From: Segetibacter aerophilus
Lineage (GTDB): Bacteria > Bacteroidota > Bacteroidia > Chitinophagales > Chitinophagaceae
Direction: 5' to 3'
DNA length: 64,000 bases
Assembly: GCF_007991655.1 (NCBI RefSeq)
Contig: NZ_BJYT01000001.1
Span: 682,001 to 746,000, forward strand
The notes under the pieces are model-generated. The model was not told the origin of the DNA and ran no database searches. It saw only the letters and a program-made list of their open reading frames with translations. A program made the translations under genes and the position numbers. This document shows, piece after piece, positions 37,236 through 46,138 of this stretch (position 1 is its first letter; each line of letters opens with the position of its first letter).

Positions 37236-38639
37236 TTAAAATTCGTTGATAAAGATTCTAAAGTCTCCGCTTGCAGCTGCCCTAAACAACAAGGCTTGCC
37301 ACACATTGTTAAAGGCAATGTCACGATCCGTCTCTGCCCGATTTAGAGAATATAAAGCTTGCGTAACATCAATAATATTTGACAGACCGTTTTTGTACAA
37401 CACACTCTTCTGCAGAAAAGCTGCAGAAGCTGCATTCACTTCTATTGGTGCTTCGCGATAGTTTTCAAGAGCGTTTTGTATTTTTTGTGCTGCGAGAGTC
37501 ATCTGGTTCTTCAGGCGCTGGTCCACTTCCTGGTATTCGTTTTTTAAACTCTCTGTAGTATACTTCTGTGCCAGTAACTGCTGCGCTACCCGCGAAAAGT
37601 TTGTCAGGTTCCAGGTGACGCCGACACCAAGCAAGTAGTTTGCGCGGGTTGGTCTTACCCCTTGAAAATAATCTCTTGTAAAGGCATCTTTATTAGTAGC
37701 GTTATAGTTGTAATTAAAACCAGAACCCCGGCCCTGGATGATACCAAACGTTGAAAAGGTAGGATACTTAAAGGTGTTGAAATATTTGACGCGTGCATTG
37801 CTTAAGTCAACACGGCTTAAATAATATTTCAACAGGGGGTGCTCTTCTTCCTTGAATTGACTTGCTGTATCTATCGAAGCAGGGATACGCGTAAGAAAAA
37901 CAGTATCTAGTAAGAAGTCTTGCGTAGAGGTGCCAATTAAAGTGGCCAGTTCGTTAGCTTGTTCTTGCTCGTTGTCTTTTGCTCTAAGCAGTAATATTTT
38001 TGCATTTGAGACTTCAGCAATGGCGAGAGAAGAATCTACCCCAGGGTTTAAGCCATTTTTTGCGCGTGCAATAACTACGGTTGTTAGTGACTGAGCTCTT
38101 TCCAAATTTTTCTGTTGCGATAACGTCAGCCTTTGTGCTGCAAGGAGATTTAGATAAGCTGCAGAAACTCTTATTTCATGTTGAAAAAATTCTTGTTGAA
38201 AATCAGCTTCGTCTTGCGCCACTGCTGCCTTTGCCACATTTACCTTCTCGCGTGCTTTGCCAAACGAAAAAAAGTCCCAGTTGATGTTGGTCAAATACAG
38301 CGCTCCGAAGGCGGAGTTCCAGCTTTGCCGCTCTTGGGCAGGACCAGCGGGCGAGGCAGCCAATCCTCTCAATCCGTACAACACCCCGTTTTGACCATTT
38401 ATAGTACCATAATCCTGTTGCGCTGAAAGGTTTAAATCCGGCAGGTTTTCTTTCCTCGCCTGTTCAACCGCTGCCAATGATGCTTTTACGTAGTTTGATT
38501 TTGCTTTTAATGTACCGTAGTTTTTGGTTGCAATATTTATAGCATCTTTTAAAGACAATCTTTGCTGGCTGTGAACTTTGAAGCTGAGGAGAGCTGTTAA
38601 TGCAAGTAACAAATAACGAATTCGAATACTTCTTGCCAT
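37236..38639 (-). CDS. TolC family outer-membrane efflux channel
   Basis: Outer-membrane channel component, first gene of the tripartite efflux operon (37 bp upstream of the pump gene). The start was moved 10 codons inward, where MARSIRIRYLLLALTALLSFKVHSQ forms a clean signal peptide. Two OEP-type repeats follow, with LSLKDAINIATKNYGTLKAKSNYVKASLAAVEQARKENLPDLNLSA opening the first alpha-barrel helices. A segment near the C-terminus (LYKNGLSNIIDVTQALYSLNRAETD) is the second-repeat counterpart. Length 467 is typical. Confidence 0.93.
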   Translation of the reverse strand: MARSIRIRYLLLALTALLSFKVHSQQRLSLKDAINIATKNYGTLKAKSNYVKASLAAVEQARKENLPDLNLSAQQDYGTINGQNGVLYGLRGLAASPAGPAQERQSWNSAFGALYLTNINWDFFSFGKAREKVNVAKAAVAQDEADFQQEFFQHEIRVSAAYLNLLAAQRLTLSQQKNLERAQSLTTVVIARAKNGLNPGVDSSLAIAEVSNAKILLLRAKDNEQEQANELATLIGTSTQDFLLDTVFLTRIPASIDTASQFKEEEHPLLKYYLSRVDLSNARVKYFNTFKYPTFSTFGIIQGRGSGFNYNYNATNKDAFTRDYFQGVRPTRANYLLGVGVTWNLTNFSRVAQQLLAQKYTTESLKNEYQEVDQRLKNQMTLAAQKIQNALENYREAPIEVNAASAAFLQKSVLYKNGLSNIIDVTQALYSLNRAETDRDIAFNNVWQALLFRAAASGDFRIFINEF

Positions 38640-38716
38640 GAAATAAAATAAAGCATGAGTGAAGACCACAAATTTACAGGCTGGGTGACAACGAGAAAAA
38701 TGATTTATTAACCAGC

Positions 38717-38990
38717 CTAATAAAACACTGGTAGTCTTCTTTTACTAATATGGCCAACACCCAAAAGAAAAAAAGGACCACTTAAGCTAGCGGTCTCGCA
38801 GCACAACGAGTCGCAAACCAACAACAGTTCTTGCATAGGGACATCAGCCGGTTGGGTTCCAAGCGAAGCGAAGGAATTCAAAAACATGCGAAGCAGTTTT
38901 TGAAACAAGCGGGTGGAGTCCCGTTGCAAGAACGAAGCCCAGCGGCTTGAGCGCCGAACATGTATTAAAGCTGGTTTTAAAAAATATTGA
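38717..38990 (-). other. Structured GC-richer intergenic element, possible decayed GIY-YIG locus
   Basis: A composition-distinct stretch holding several strong inverted repeats. A long-range stem pairs 38827-38842 with 38918-38933 (GTTCTTGCA/TGCAAGAAC plus GGGAC/GTCCC). Inside it, TTCAAAAAC/GTTTTTGAA (38877-38904) forms a 9-bp hairpin, and AAGCC-CAGC-GGCTT lies at 38935-38948. On the minus strand an open frame reads LLLVCDSLCCETASLSGPFF before running off. This recalls leader sequences I associate with small GIY-YIG endonuclease loci of Bacteroidetes; that is memory-based and unverified. The nuclease body itself is absent. Confidence 0.4.
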
Positions 38991-39026
38991 AGGGACTGTT
39001 CACAACAGTTATATCTACTCACCTTT

Positions 39027-39034
39027 TACCTTCG
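39027..39034 (+). promoter_or_regulatory. -7 promoter-like box directly before the helicase gene
   Basis: TACCTTCG ends 4 bases before the ATG and differs from TAnnTTTG at one base. No good -33 element was found. Confidence 0.3.
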
Positions 39035-39038
39035 CAGA

Positions 39039-40943
39039 ATGGATTATTTTAAGAGCCTTTCCGCATTATTACAAATCGAGAAGGAAGAAGACCGCAGATC
39101 ATACAAGGAACTGACAGAAAAAATGCCGGTAGCAGAGCGAAGGGCAAACGGAATGACGTGGTACCCGGTGGCAATAAAAGATACAGAGATTGGACGCGGG
39201 GATTACCTCACGGTAGAAGTAGAGCGTACTACTCACCAAGACATTATTCACCAGCTTCGTTTCGGAATGTCAGCCGCTCTTTTTTCAAATCACGATGCAA
39301 AAAATGATAGGGTAGAAGGTACCATTACTTATATCAGTGCAAACAAACTCAAGATCTCTTTACGCACTGACGAGTTGCCCGAATGGTCCCGGAACGGAAA
39401 GCTGGGCATCGATGCTGTTTTCGACCAGAATAGTTACGACGAGATGGAGTATGCGCTCAAAATAGCGCCAGTGGTGGCAGAAAGAAAAGATGAAGGAAAT
39501 CTTATAAAAATACTTACCGGGGAAAAGAAGCCTACTTCTCAAACCCTAAGCGCGCCTTTTGTCAGCACTAAGTTGAATGCTACACAAAACGCCGCTGTAA
39601 TAAAAATTTTAGAGGCCAACGAACTTGCTATCGTTCATGGTCCGCCGGGTACAGGTAAAACTACCACGTTAGTACAGGCTATTAAGGCCCTAATTGATCA
39701 AGACAACAAGCAGGTTTTAGTGGTTGCACCTAGCAATGCAGCAGTCGATCTGCTTAGCGAAAAACTGTCTGATGAAGGAATGAACGTCGTGCGGGTAGGA
39801 AATCCTGCCCGGGTAAATGAACGCATGATGTCGCTTACGCTGGACAACAAAATGTCGGCACATACCAGCATTAAGGAAATCAAGCGCCTTAAAAAACAGG
39901 CGCGTGAGTTTAGAGATATGGCGCACAAATACAAGCGCAGCTTTGGATATGCAGAAAGGGAGCAACGGAAAGCCTTGTTCAACGAAGTCCGCAATATTAA
40001 TAAAGAAGTAGAGCGACTCGAGCAGTATATGATAGATGATGTTATCTCTAAAGCAGAAGTTATTACGGCCACTATGGTTGGAGCAAATTATTATACCGTT
40101 CGCCAGTTAAGATACCAGACGGTCGTGATAGACGAAGCGGGGCAGGCCTTGGAACCGGCTTGTTGGATACCCATTTTGAAAGCTCAAAAAGTCGTGATGG
40201 CAGGAGACCATTGCCAGCTACCACCAACGATTAAGTCAGATGAAGCGGCAAGAAAGGGGCTGAATATTACATTGATGGAAAAGTCTGTAGACCTTCATCC
40301 GGAAGCCGTTGTACTACTAGAGGCGCAATACCGGATGCATGAAACCATTATGGGTTTTTCATCCCGTGAGTTTTATGGAGACAGGCTGAAGGCCCATCCA
40401 TCAGTTGCCAACCACGTGTTGTTTCCCGGTAATCAACCGCTTGCATTTATTGATACTGCCGGTTGTGGTTTCGAGGAAAAGCTGCAGGGCACAAGCATTA
40501 GCAATCCGGAGGAAGCAAGCTTTCTGCTAAAACACCTTAATTCGTTGGTCGGCCAGTTGAAAACAATTTATAACGAAATTGATTTTCCTTCAATAGGAGT
40601 CATCTCCCCGTACAAGCACCAGGTAGAAGTGCTGAAGGAGTTGTTGCTTTCTTCAACTAAACTCCTTCAAATTGGCTCGGCACTCACCGTTAATACCATC
40701 GACAGCTTCCAGGGACAGGAGCGTGACATAATTTATATCAGCATGACGCGGAGTAATTCAGAGAGTGTCATTGGCTTTCTTTCAGATATCAGGCGGATGA
40801 ATGTTGCCATGACTCGTGCACGAAAGAAACTGGTAGTCGTTGGCGATAGTGCAACTCTTTCACAACTTGATTTCTATACTGACTTTATTACATACGCGCA
40901 GGAAAAAAACTGTTACCAAAGTGCCTGGGAGTTTATGGATTAG
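39039..40943 (+). CDS. DNA2/NAM7 (SMUBP-2/IGHMBP2-like) superfamily 1 helicase
   Basis: ATP-dependent SF1B (Upf1-like) helicase of 634 residues. A beta-barrel domain (about residues 45-130) precedes the motor. Motor motifs are Walker A GPPGTGKTT at 201-209, Ia (VVAPSNAAVDLL), Walker B VVIDEAGQALEP, motif III (VMAGDHCQLPPTI), motif IV region (LEAQYRMHETIMGFS), motif V (VNTIDSFQGQERDIIYIS) and motif VI (RRMNVAMTRARKKLVVVGD). Substrate may be DNA or RNA; the bacterial role is poorly defined. A helical insertion lies between Ia and II. Confidence 0.95.
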   Translation: MDYFKSLSALLQIEKEEDRRSYKELTEKMPVAERRANGMTWYPVAIKDTEIGRGDYLTVEVERTTHQDIIHQLRFGMSAALFSNHDAKNDRVEGTITYISANKLKISLRTDELPEWSRNGKLGIDAVFDQNSYDEMEYALKIAPVVAERKDEGNLIKILTGEKKPTSQTLSAPFVSTKLNATQNAAVIKILEANELAIVHGPPGTGKTTTLVQAIKALIDQDNKQVLVVAPSNAAVDLLSEKLSDEGMNVVRVGNPARVNERMMSLTLDNKMSAHTSIKEIKRLKKQAREFRDMAHKYKRSFGYAEREQRKALFNEVRNINKEVERLEQYMIDDVISKAEVITATMVGANYYTVRQLRYQTVVIDEAGQALEPACWIPILKAQKVVMAGDHCQLPPTIKSDEAARKGLNITLMEKSVDLHPEAVVLLEAQYRMHETIMGFSSREFYGDRLKAHPSVANHVLFPGNQPLAFIDTAGCGFEEKLQGTSISNPEEASFLLKHLNSLVGQLKTIYNEIDFPSIGVISPYKHQVEVLKELLLSSTKLLQIGSALTVNTIDSFQGQERDIIYISMTRSNSESVIGFLSDIRRMNVAMTRARKKLVVVGDSATLSQLDFYTDFITYAQEKNCYQSAWEFMD

Positions 40944-41011
40944 ATCAAGCAGATGCTTTTTGTTTGAGTATTTTTTGCCCTCTTTTGCTAAAACGACTAA
41001 ATTGGTTCCAT

Positions 41012-42211
41012 ATGAAAAAAGTAATAATAGCGTTTGCTTTAATTGCGCTGACGAATGGCTTGCATGCACAAGGTCCAAACGAAGCGAACTACGACGAAGC
41101 AAAAGTTCCAAAATATGTCTTACCTGAAGTATTGAGAACTACTTCTAATATCGAAGTTAAAAACAAGACAACATGGGAGAGTGTAAGACGCCCTGAACTG
41201 ATTAAGCTTTTCGAGGATAACATCTATGGGCAGATGCCTAAGAAATATAGCAACATCAAGTATACTGTTTCTAATAGAGACGCTAATGCAATGAATGGCA
41301 AGGCCGAACTCAAGCAGGTACTAATCGAGGTCTTCAACAACAATACATCGGTTAAGATCAACCTGGTTTTATTTGTTCCAAATGCTGCGAAAAAACCCGT
41401 CCCCGTATTTCTATTAATCAACAACCGGGGAAAGGAGAATACCGATCCTACAAGAGCTACAAAAAGCGAGTTCTGGCCCGCGGAGATGTTAATCGATAGC
41501 GGTTACGCTATCGCAGCCATTCATGTCACCGATCTTGCTCCCGACGACAAAGAGAAATATGTAAATGGCGTGCTACAATTATATCCAGACCAGTTAACTG
41601 CAGATAATGGAATGAAAGCGATTGGCGCATGGGCATGGGGAGCAAGCCGGGTAATGGACTATTTCGAAACTGATAAAGAGATCGATGCAACAAAGGTGGC
41701 GGTTGTAGGACACTCACGTGGTGGTAAAGCCTCTCTGTTTGCTGCCGCTGAGGACCAGAGGTTTGCTATGTGCATTACAAACTGCTCCGGCAATACGGGT
41801 GCGGCCTTAGCACGCAGACAGTTTGGCGAAAGAATCAACCGGATCAATGCTTCTTTTCCTCATTGGTTCAATACCAATTATAAAAAATATAATAACAATG
41901 AGAACGCGTTGCCTGTCGATCAGCATATGCTTATTGCACTTGTTGCTCCGCGTCCTCTCTACGCCACAAATGCTTCCAAAGATTTATGGGCCGATCCAAC
42001 CGGCACTTTTTTGTCTTTAAAAAATGCCGAAAAGGTGTATGCCTTGTACGGGAAAAAGTCTAATCTTCCTGCCACGCCTCCCGGTATCAATCAACCCATT
42101 ATTCAATCTCCATTGGCTTATCACAACAGGGAAGGTGATCATAATCTTACAGCATACGACTGGAGCAACTTCATCAGGTTTGCAAACTTTCATTACAAAA
42201 AAGGAAAATAA
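41012..42211 (+). CDS. Exported CE15-like glucuronoyl esterase family hydrolase
   Basis: Alpha/beta hydrolase of about 399 residues. The start was moved 16 codons inward to MKKVIIAFALIALTNGLHAQ, a signal peptide. The nucleophile elbow is VVGHSRGGKASLFAAAEDQRF, matching the GxSRxGK pattern of CE15 esterases, which cleave lignin-glucuronoxylan esters. Other family features are ITNCSGNTGAALARRQFGE, SFPHWFNTNYKKY, LPVDQHMLIALVAPRPLY and the C-terminal His in NREGDHNLTAYDW. It stands just before a cluster of sugar-oxidising genes. Natural substrate not proven. Confidence 0.85.
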   Translation: MKKVIIAFALIALTNGLHAQGPNEANYDEAKVPKYVLPEVLRTTSNIEVKNKTTWESVRRPELIKLFEDNIYGQMPKKYSNIKYTVSNRDANAMNGKAELKQVLIEVFNNNTSVKINLVLFVPNAAKKPVPVFLLINNRGKENTDPTRATKSEFWPAEMLIDSGYAIAAIHVTDLAPDDKEKYVNGVLQLYPDQLTADNGMKAIGAWAWGASRVMDYFETDKEIDATKVAVVGHSRGGKASLFAAAEDQRFAMCITNCSGNTGAALARRQFGERINRINASFPHWFNTNYKKYNNNENALPVDQHMLIALVAPRPLYATNASKDLWADPTGTFLSLKNAEKVYALYGKKSNLPATPPGINQPIIQSPLAYHNREGDHNLTAYDWSNFIRFANFHYKKGK

Positions 42212-42251
42212 AGGAAAGGTTTTGGGGACCAGACAGTAAAGCTTCCTCTGG

Positions 42252-42276
42252 CTTTTGTTGCGTCGCACACTTGTAC
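42252..42276 (-). repeat. Intergenic repeat copy (GCGACGCAAC variant)
   Basis: Minus-strand GTACAAGTGTGCGACGCAAC followed by AAAAG instead of GATG. It lies 40 bases after the CE15-like gene. Confidence 0.7.
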
Positions 42277-42692
42277 AGAATCAACTTATGCAGCAATTCC
42301 TCCGTCTAAACCATTAGCCATTATCAAACTGCTTTAGCCCCAAACTGCAGGAGCTTTACTTCAACAGACTTTATTACTTCTTTAAATCTGTCAAATACTT
42401 ATTGTTCGTAATTTGCCAATTATTATCAATAACAGCGATTGCATGAAAAATACTATTCCCCTCTTTTGCCCTGCTAGAACGATGACTAGTTTTACTTCTA
42501 CCTATTGCCAGTAAGTATTCAGCGAAAAAATAAGTGGCAAAACCAGGGATGAGTTTACTTTAATCTTTACAAATTATTCTGACTGCTAAAAGAACTAAAG
42601 TCGAAGGGGTTGGTTTAGTAACATTCTAACAGCTTATTATAGTAGACGGTAAACGGACTTAATACAGAAATTCTTTTAATTTTTACAACCAT
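42277..42692. other. Gene-free interval
   Basis: About 415 bp of AT-rich sequence between the repeat at 42252 and the start of the PVC-type dehydrogenase gene. I see no open frame of substance, no hairpin of note and no clear promoter match. It may contain the control region of the downstream dehydrogenase. Confidence 0.5.
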
Positions 42693-45056
42693 ATGAGGCA
42701 AATTGAACAACTTTCTTTAGAACTTCTCAACAAAACAAAACAGGTTTATTTAATCAGGAATGTTCTGTACTTTCTCCCTGCACTTGTGTTAATTGCCGGG
42801 TTTACGCTTTTAGCAAAAAACCACCAAAATCATTCAAAGAACGCTTTGGTAATAGACGGACCAAAAAAGCCTACTTCATCCCCTGTTTTATCTCCTGAGG
42901 AAGGCATCAAGAAAATGCATGTCGAAGACGGTTTCATGGTAAAGTTAGTCGCTTCAGAACCTCTGACTACGGCACCCGTAGCTTTGAACTTTGATGAAAA
43001 AGGCCGCATTTGGGTAGTGGAAATGGAAGATTATATGCCAGATACTATAGGTACAGGCGAAGATCAACCGCTTGGTAAAGTCGCCATCCTAAGCGATAAG
43101 AACGGCGATGGTGTAATGGACGATCGAAAAGTTGTTATTGACTCTCTTGTCTTGCCACGGGCCATTTGTTTAATTGAGAACGGAATCCTCGTAGCTGAAC
43201 CTCCTTACCTATGGTATTATGATTTAAAAGACGACAAGGCCATAAACAAAACGCTGGTCGATGCAAAGTATGCTGACGGCGGTAACGTAGAGCACCAACC
43301 CAACGGGTTATTTCGCGCTCTTGACAACTGGATCTACAGCGCCAAATCTGCTAAAAGGTATAGAAAGAAAGGCAGCAAGTGGTTGGTCGAAAAGACTCAC
43401 TTTCGTGGTCAGTGGGGCATTACCCAAGACGACCAGGGAAGGTTGTTTTATAACACCAATTCGGAAAACTTGTTGGGCGATTACTTCAGTCCCGGCCTTG
43501 GTGCTACCAACGAACACCAACGTGCAGTATCAGGATATGTAAAGAAAATAGTAGCAGACAACCGCGTTTATCCGGTAAGACCAACTCCTGGAGTGAACCG
43601 CGGGTACCTGGAAGGAGTGCTTGATGACAGCCTTCGCCTAGTAAATTTCACGGCGGCTTGTGGTCCTGTTATTTATAACGCCGATTTGTTCGACAAAGAA
43701 TATTACGGTAACGCCTTTGTTGCAGAACCGTCAGCAAACCTCATCAAACGAAATCTTTTACAGGAAGATGGTTACAGGATAGACGGGCGCGAAGCGTATG
43801 TAAAAAAGGAATTCCTTGCCAGTGAAGACGAGCGGTTCAGACCCGTAAGTTTATACGTTGGTCCTGATGGAGCAATGTATGTTGTAGACCTGTATCGGGG
43901 AATTATTCAGCACAAAACTTATTTGACTCCTTATCTTAAAAATGAGATTAAGGAAAGAAATCTTACGCAGCCCCTGTCTTGTGGTAGGATTTACAAAGTT
44001 GTTCCTGTAAATAAGAGTGGAGAGGCGGTCAAATTTTCAAAAGATGCGAACCAGTTAGTATCGCTGCTACAAAGCCCCAACGGTTGGGTACGAAACAAAG
44101 CACAACAGTTATTATTGGATGGTAAATACAAGACGGTAGCTCCTGCTTTGCGTAAAAACCTTGTTGCTGGCAACAACCCCTTAGCCCTCACTCATTCTAT
44201 GTGGACGTTGGAAGGGCTTGGCCTTTTGCAACCTTCAGATGTGTTGCCGCTGCTTAAACAAACTGATCCAAAAATTCGCACGCAGGCTTTGACTGTTTTA
44301 CCATCTGTTTTAAATAAAACGAATTATGTACAGTTTATGCCCGTCCTGCAAAAGATGATCAACCAGGATGATTCATTGGCTGCTCCATACATTGCTTTTC
44401 TTGCACACCACATTCAGCCATTGAGCGCCTCGGCCTCAAAGCAATTGTTATTAACGTTATCGAAAAAGTATGCTTCAAACCAATACGTCGCTGATGCAAT
44501 CATTAGCAACCTACAGGATAAGGAAACTGCTTTTTACCAGGAGGCACTTCGGGTTAATCCTGATTCAAGTCTTGCTATTTTTAAGCAACTAAAAAGAGTT
44601 ATGACAGACGTTGCGTGGTCGAAAAACAATAGCAACGCAGTTGATATTGCGAAACTGTATCCTAAAGGCGCTGCTTTATTTGGAACCATTTGTCAAACTT
44701 GTCATGGTAAAGATGGTAACGGCGTGCCGTCACTTGCACCACCTTTAAATAATTCGGAGTGGGTCACCGGGGACAAGAATAAATTGCTTTCGATTATATT
44801 GTACGGATTAACGGGTCCTGTAAAAGTAGCCGGTAAAGTGTACAAAGCACCTGAGATTAACGGCGATATGCCGAGCATTGGAGCAAGTAAGGAGTTTACT
44901 GATGCAGATATTGCGCAAGTTGCAAATTTTATCAGAAGCTCTTGGCTTAATAAGGCTACCGACAAGGTTACCGCGGCCGACGTAACTAATACCCGCAAAC
45001 GATTTAAGAACAGGGAGAAAACTTTCACGATGGAGGAACTAGCTAAACTTCCTTAA
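42693..45056 (+). CDS. PVC-type dehydrogenase with C-terminal cytochrome c
   Basis: A 787-residue envelope protein. A hydrophobic segment near residues 22-42 (LYFLPALVLIAGFTLLA) is an anchor or uncleaved signal. Residues about 70-430 form a beta-propeller of the membrane-bound dehydrogenase family (NFDEKGRIWVVEMEDYMPDT, LSDKNGDGVMDDRKVVID, YVGPDGAMYVVDLYRGIIQH). HEAT-like helical repeats follow (about 440-610). A class I cytochrome c closes the protein, with CQTCH at 667-671 and an axial-Met candidate in GDMPSIG. It probably oxidises a sugar or alcohol in the periplasm and passes electrons to its own haem. Confidence 0.88.
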   Translation: MRQIEQLSLELLNKTKQVYLIRNVLYFLPALVLIAGFTLLAKNHQNHSKNALVIDGPKKPTSSPVLSPEEGIKKMHVEDGFMVKLVASEPLTTAPVALNFDEKGRIWVVEMEDYMPDTIGTGEDQPLGKVAILSDKNGDGVMDDRKVVIDSLVLPRAICLIENGILVAEPPYLWYYDLKDDKAINKTLVDAKYADGGNVEHQPNGLFRALDNWIYSAKSAKRYRKKGSKWLVEKTHFRGQWGITQDDQGRLFYNTNSENLLGDYFSPGLGATNEHQRAVSGYVKKIVADNRVYPVRPTPGVNRGYLEGVLDDSLRLVNFTAACGPVIYNADLFDKEYYGNAFVAEPSANLIKRNLLQEDGYRIDGREAYVKKEFLASEDERFRPVSLYVGPDGAMYVVDLYRGIIQHKTYLTPYLKNEIKERNLTQPLSCGRIYKVVPVNKSGEAVKFSKDANQLVSLLQSPNGWVRNKAQQLLLDGKYKTVAPALRKNLVAGNNPLALTHSMWTLEGLGLLQPSDVLPLLKQTDPKIRTQALTVLPSVLNKTNYVQFMPVLQKMINQDDSLAAPYIAFLAHHIQPLSASASKQLLLTLSKKYASNQYVADAIISNLQDKETAFYQEALRVNPDSSLAIFKQLKRVMTDVAWSKNNSNAVDIAKLYPKGAALFGTICQTCHGKDGNGVPSLAPPLNNSEWVTGDKNKLLSIILYGLTGPVKVAGKVYKAPEINGDMPSIGASKEFTDADIAQVANFIRSSWLNKATDKVTAADVTNTRKRFKNREKTFTMEELAKLP

Positions 45057-45083
45057 AAGCTAGTTGAATAATATTTTTTATAG

Positions 45084-45114
45084 GGCCGCGCTTAAAAGTG
45101 CGGCCTTTCTTTTT
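45084..45114 (+). terminator. Rho-independent terminator
   Basis: Stem GGCCGC / GCGGCC extended by G-T and C-G pairs, with loop CTTAAAAG and a T-rich tail TTTCTTTTT. It lies 28 bases after the dehydrogenase stop and before a convergent gene. Confidence 0.8.
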
Positions 45115-45139
45115 GCCAGCTTTGCCTACCCTTTGATCC

Positions 45140-46009
45140 CTATAAATTCAAAAATTCCTTTTTATACTCAAGTGGCGTTTTGGACATGATCTCTTTAAAC
45201 TGGTTGTTGAAATTTGAGAGGGTATTGAAGCCGCAGTCGTAGCAAATGTTGGAGATAGAAAGGTTCGTTTCCACCAACATTTTACACGCGTGTTTAATTC
45301 TTATCTCAGAAAGAAACCTGGAAAAGGGCTTGTTGTTGATCGCTGAAAAATAGCGGCTAAAAGAAGTCGGAGTCATGGGAAGTAACAAGGCAACATCTTC
45401 GAGAGTTACTTTTGTCCGGTAATTCTTTAGCACATATTCGTACACTAGATTTATCCTGTCGGTCTCCGACTTTTTTAATGGATTTTGATAGGTCACGGGC
45501 GATATATAATGATAATCTTTACAACCTGCCAACTGCGTAAGAATTTGTAGCAGTTGAATGATACTTTCAACTCCCTGCAGATGCAGTAGTTCCTTCATCA
45601 GCTGAACCACCCTTTCTTTCTTGTCCCCGTAGAATTCCAGCCCTTGGATCGATTTTGCAAACAGTTTCTTCAGCTGTATAAATTCGTCTTTTGCCAGTAT
45701 GTCTTCGCCTAAAAAATGTTCGTTCAAATAGATTACTATACCTCTTGTCTGTAAAGTACTGCTTCGCTCAAAATACGCCTCTTCACTTCGCCAAAGATGC
45801 GGTAAGTGGGGACCTGTAAAAACCAATTCTCCCGCATTGAACAACTTTATACTGTCTCCAATGAAACGGGTTCCGGTTCCCTCGCCAACGTAGAAGAGTT
45901 GGTACTCTGAGTGAGAATGCCACGTAGGATCAAAATGTTTCTCAGCCAGTTCTTTGATAACAAAAATCTTTGTGTCAGGAATCGCTGACTTATGTAAAGC
46001 AAACTTCAT
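45140..46009 (-). CDS. AraC family transcriptional regulator with N-terminal cupin
   Basis: DNA-binding regulator of about 289 residues. The start was moved 24 codons inward to MKFALHKSAIP. An N-terminal cupin sensing domain carries HFDPTWHSHSEYQLFYVGEGTG. The C-terminal AraC domain has both HTH units: VTLEDVALLLPMTPTSFSRYFSAINNKPFSRFL and SISNICYDCGFNTLSNFNNQFKEIMSKTPLEYKK. It lies divergent to the ThuA-dehydrogenase gene and convergent to the cytochrome-c dehydrogenase, so it likely controls this sugar-oxidation cluster in response to a sugar ligand. The ligand is not known. Confidence 0.93.
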   Translation of the reverse strand: MKFALHKSAIPDTKIFVIKELAEKHFDPTWHSHSEYQLFYVGEGTGTRFIGDSIKLFNAGELVFTGPHLPHLWRSEEAYFERSSTLQTRGIVIYLNEHFLGEDILAKDEFIQLKKLFAKSIQGLEFYGDKKERVVQLMKELLHLQGVESIIQLLQILTQLAGCKDYHYISPVTYQNPLKKSETDRINLVYEYVLKNYRTKVTLEDVALLLPMTPTSFSRYFSAINNKPFSRFLSEIRIKHACKMLVETNLSISNICYDCGFNTLSNFNNQFKEIMSKTPLEYKKEFLNL

Positions 46010-46138
46010 GTTTTCTCTAATTCTTCTGTTTTTATTATTTATAGGAAAAGATACAGTCAGAATTTGACATAATGCGCGCATCTTTTATTAAACAATCTGA
46101 CGATATTCGCTCTATTATTCTAACGAACTACAATTGTC

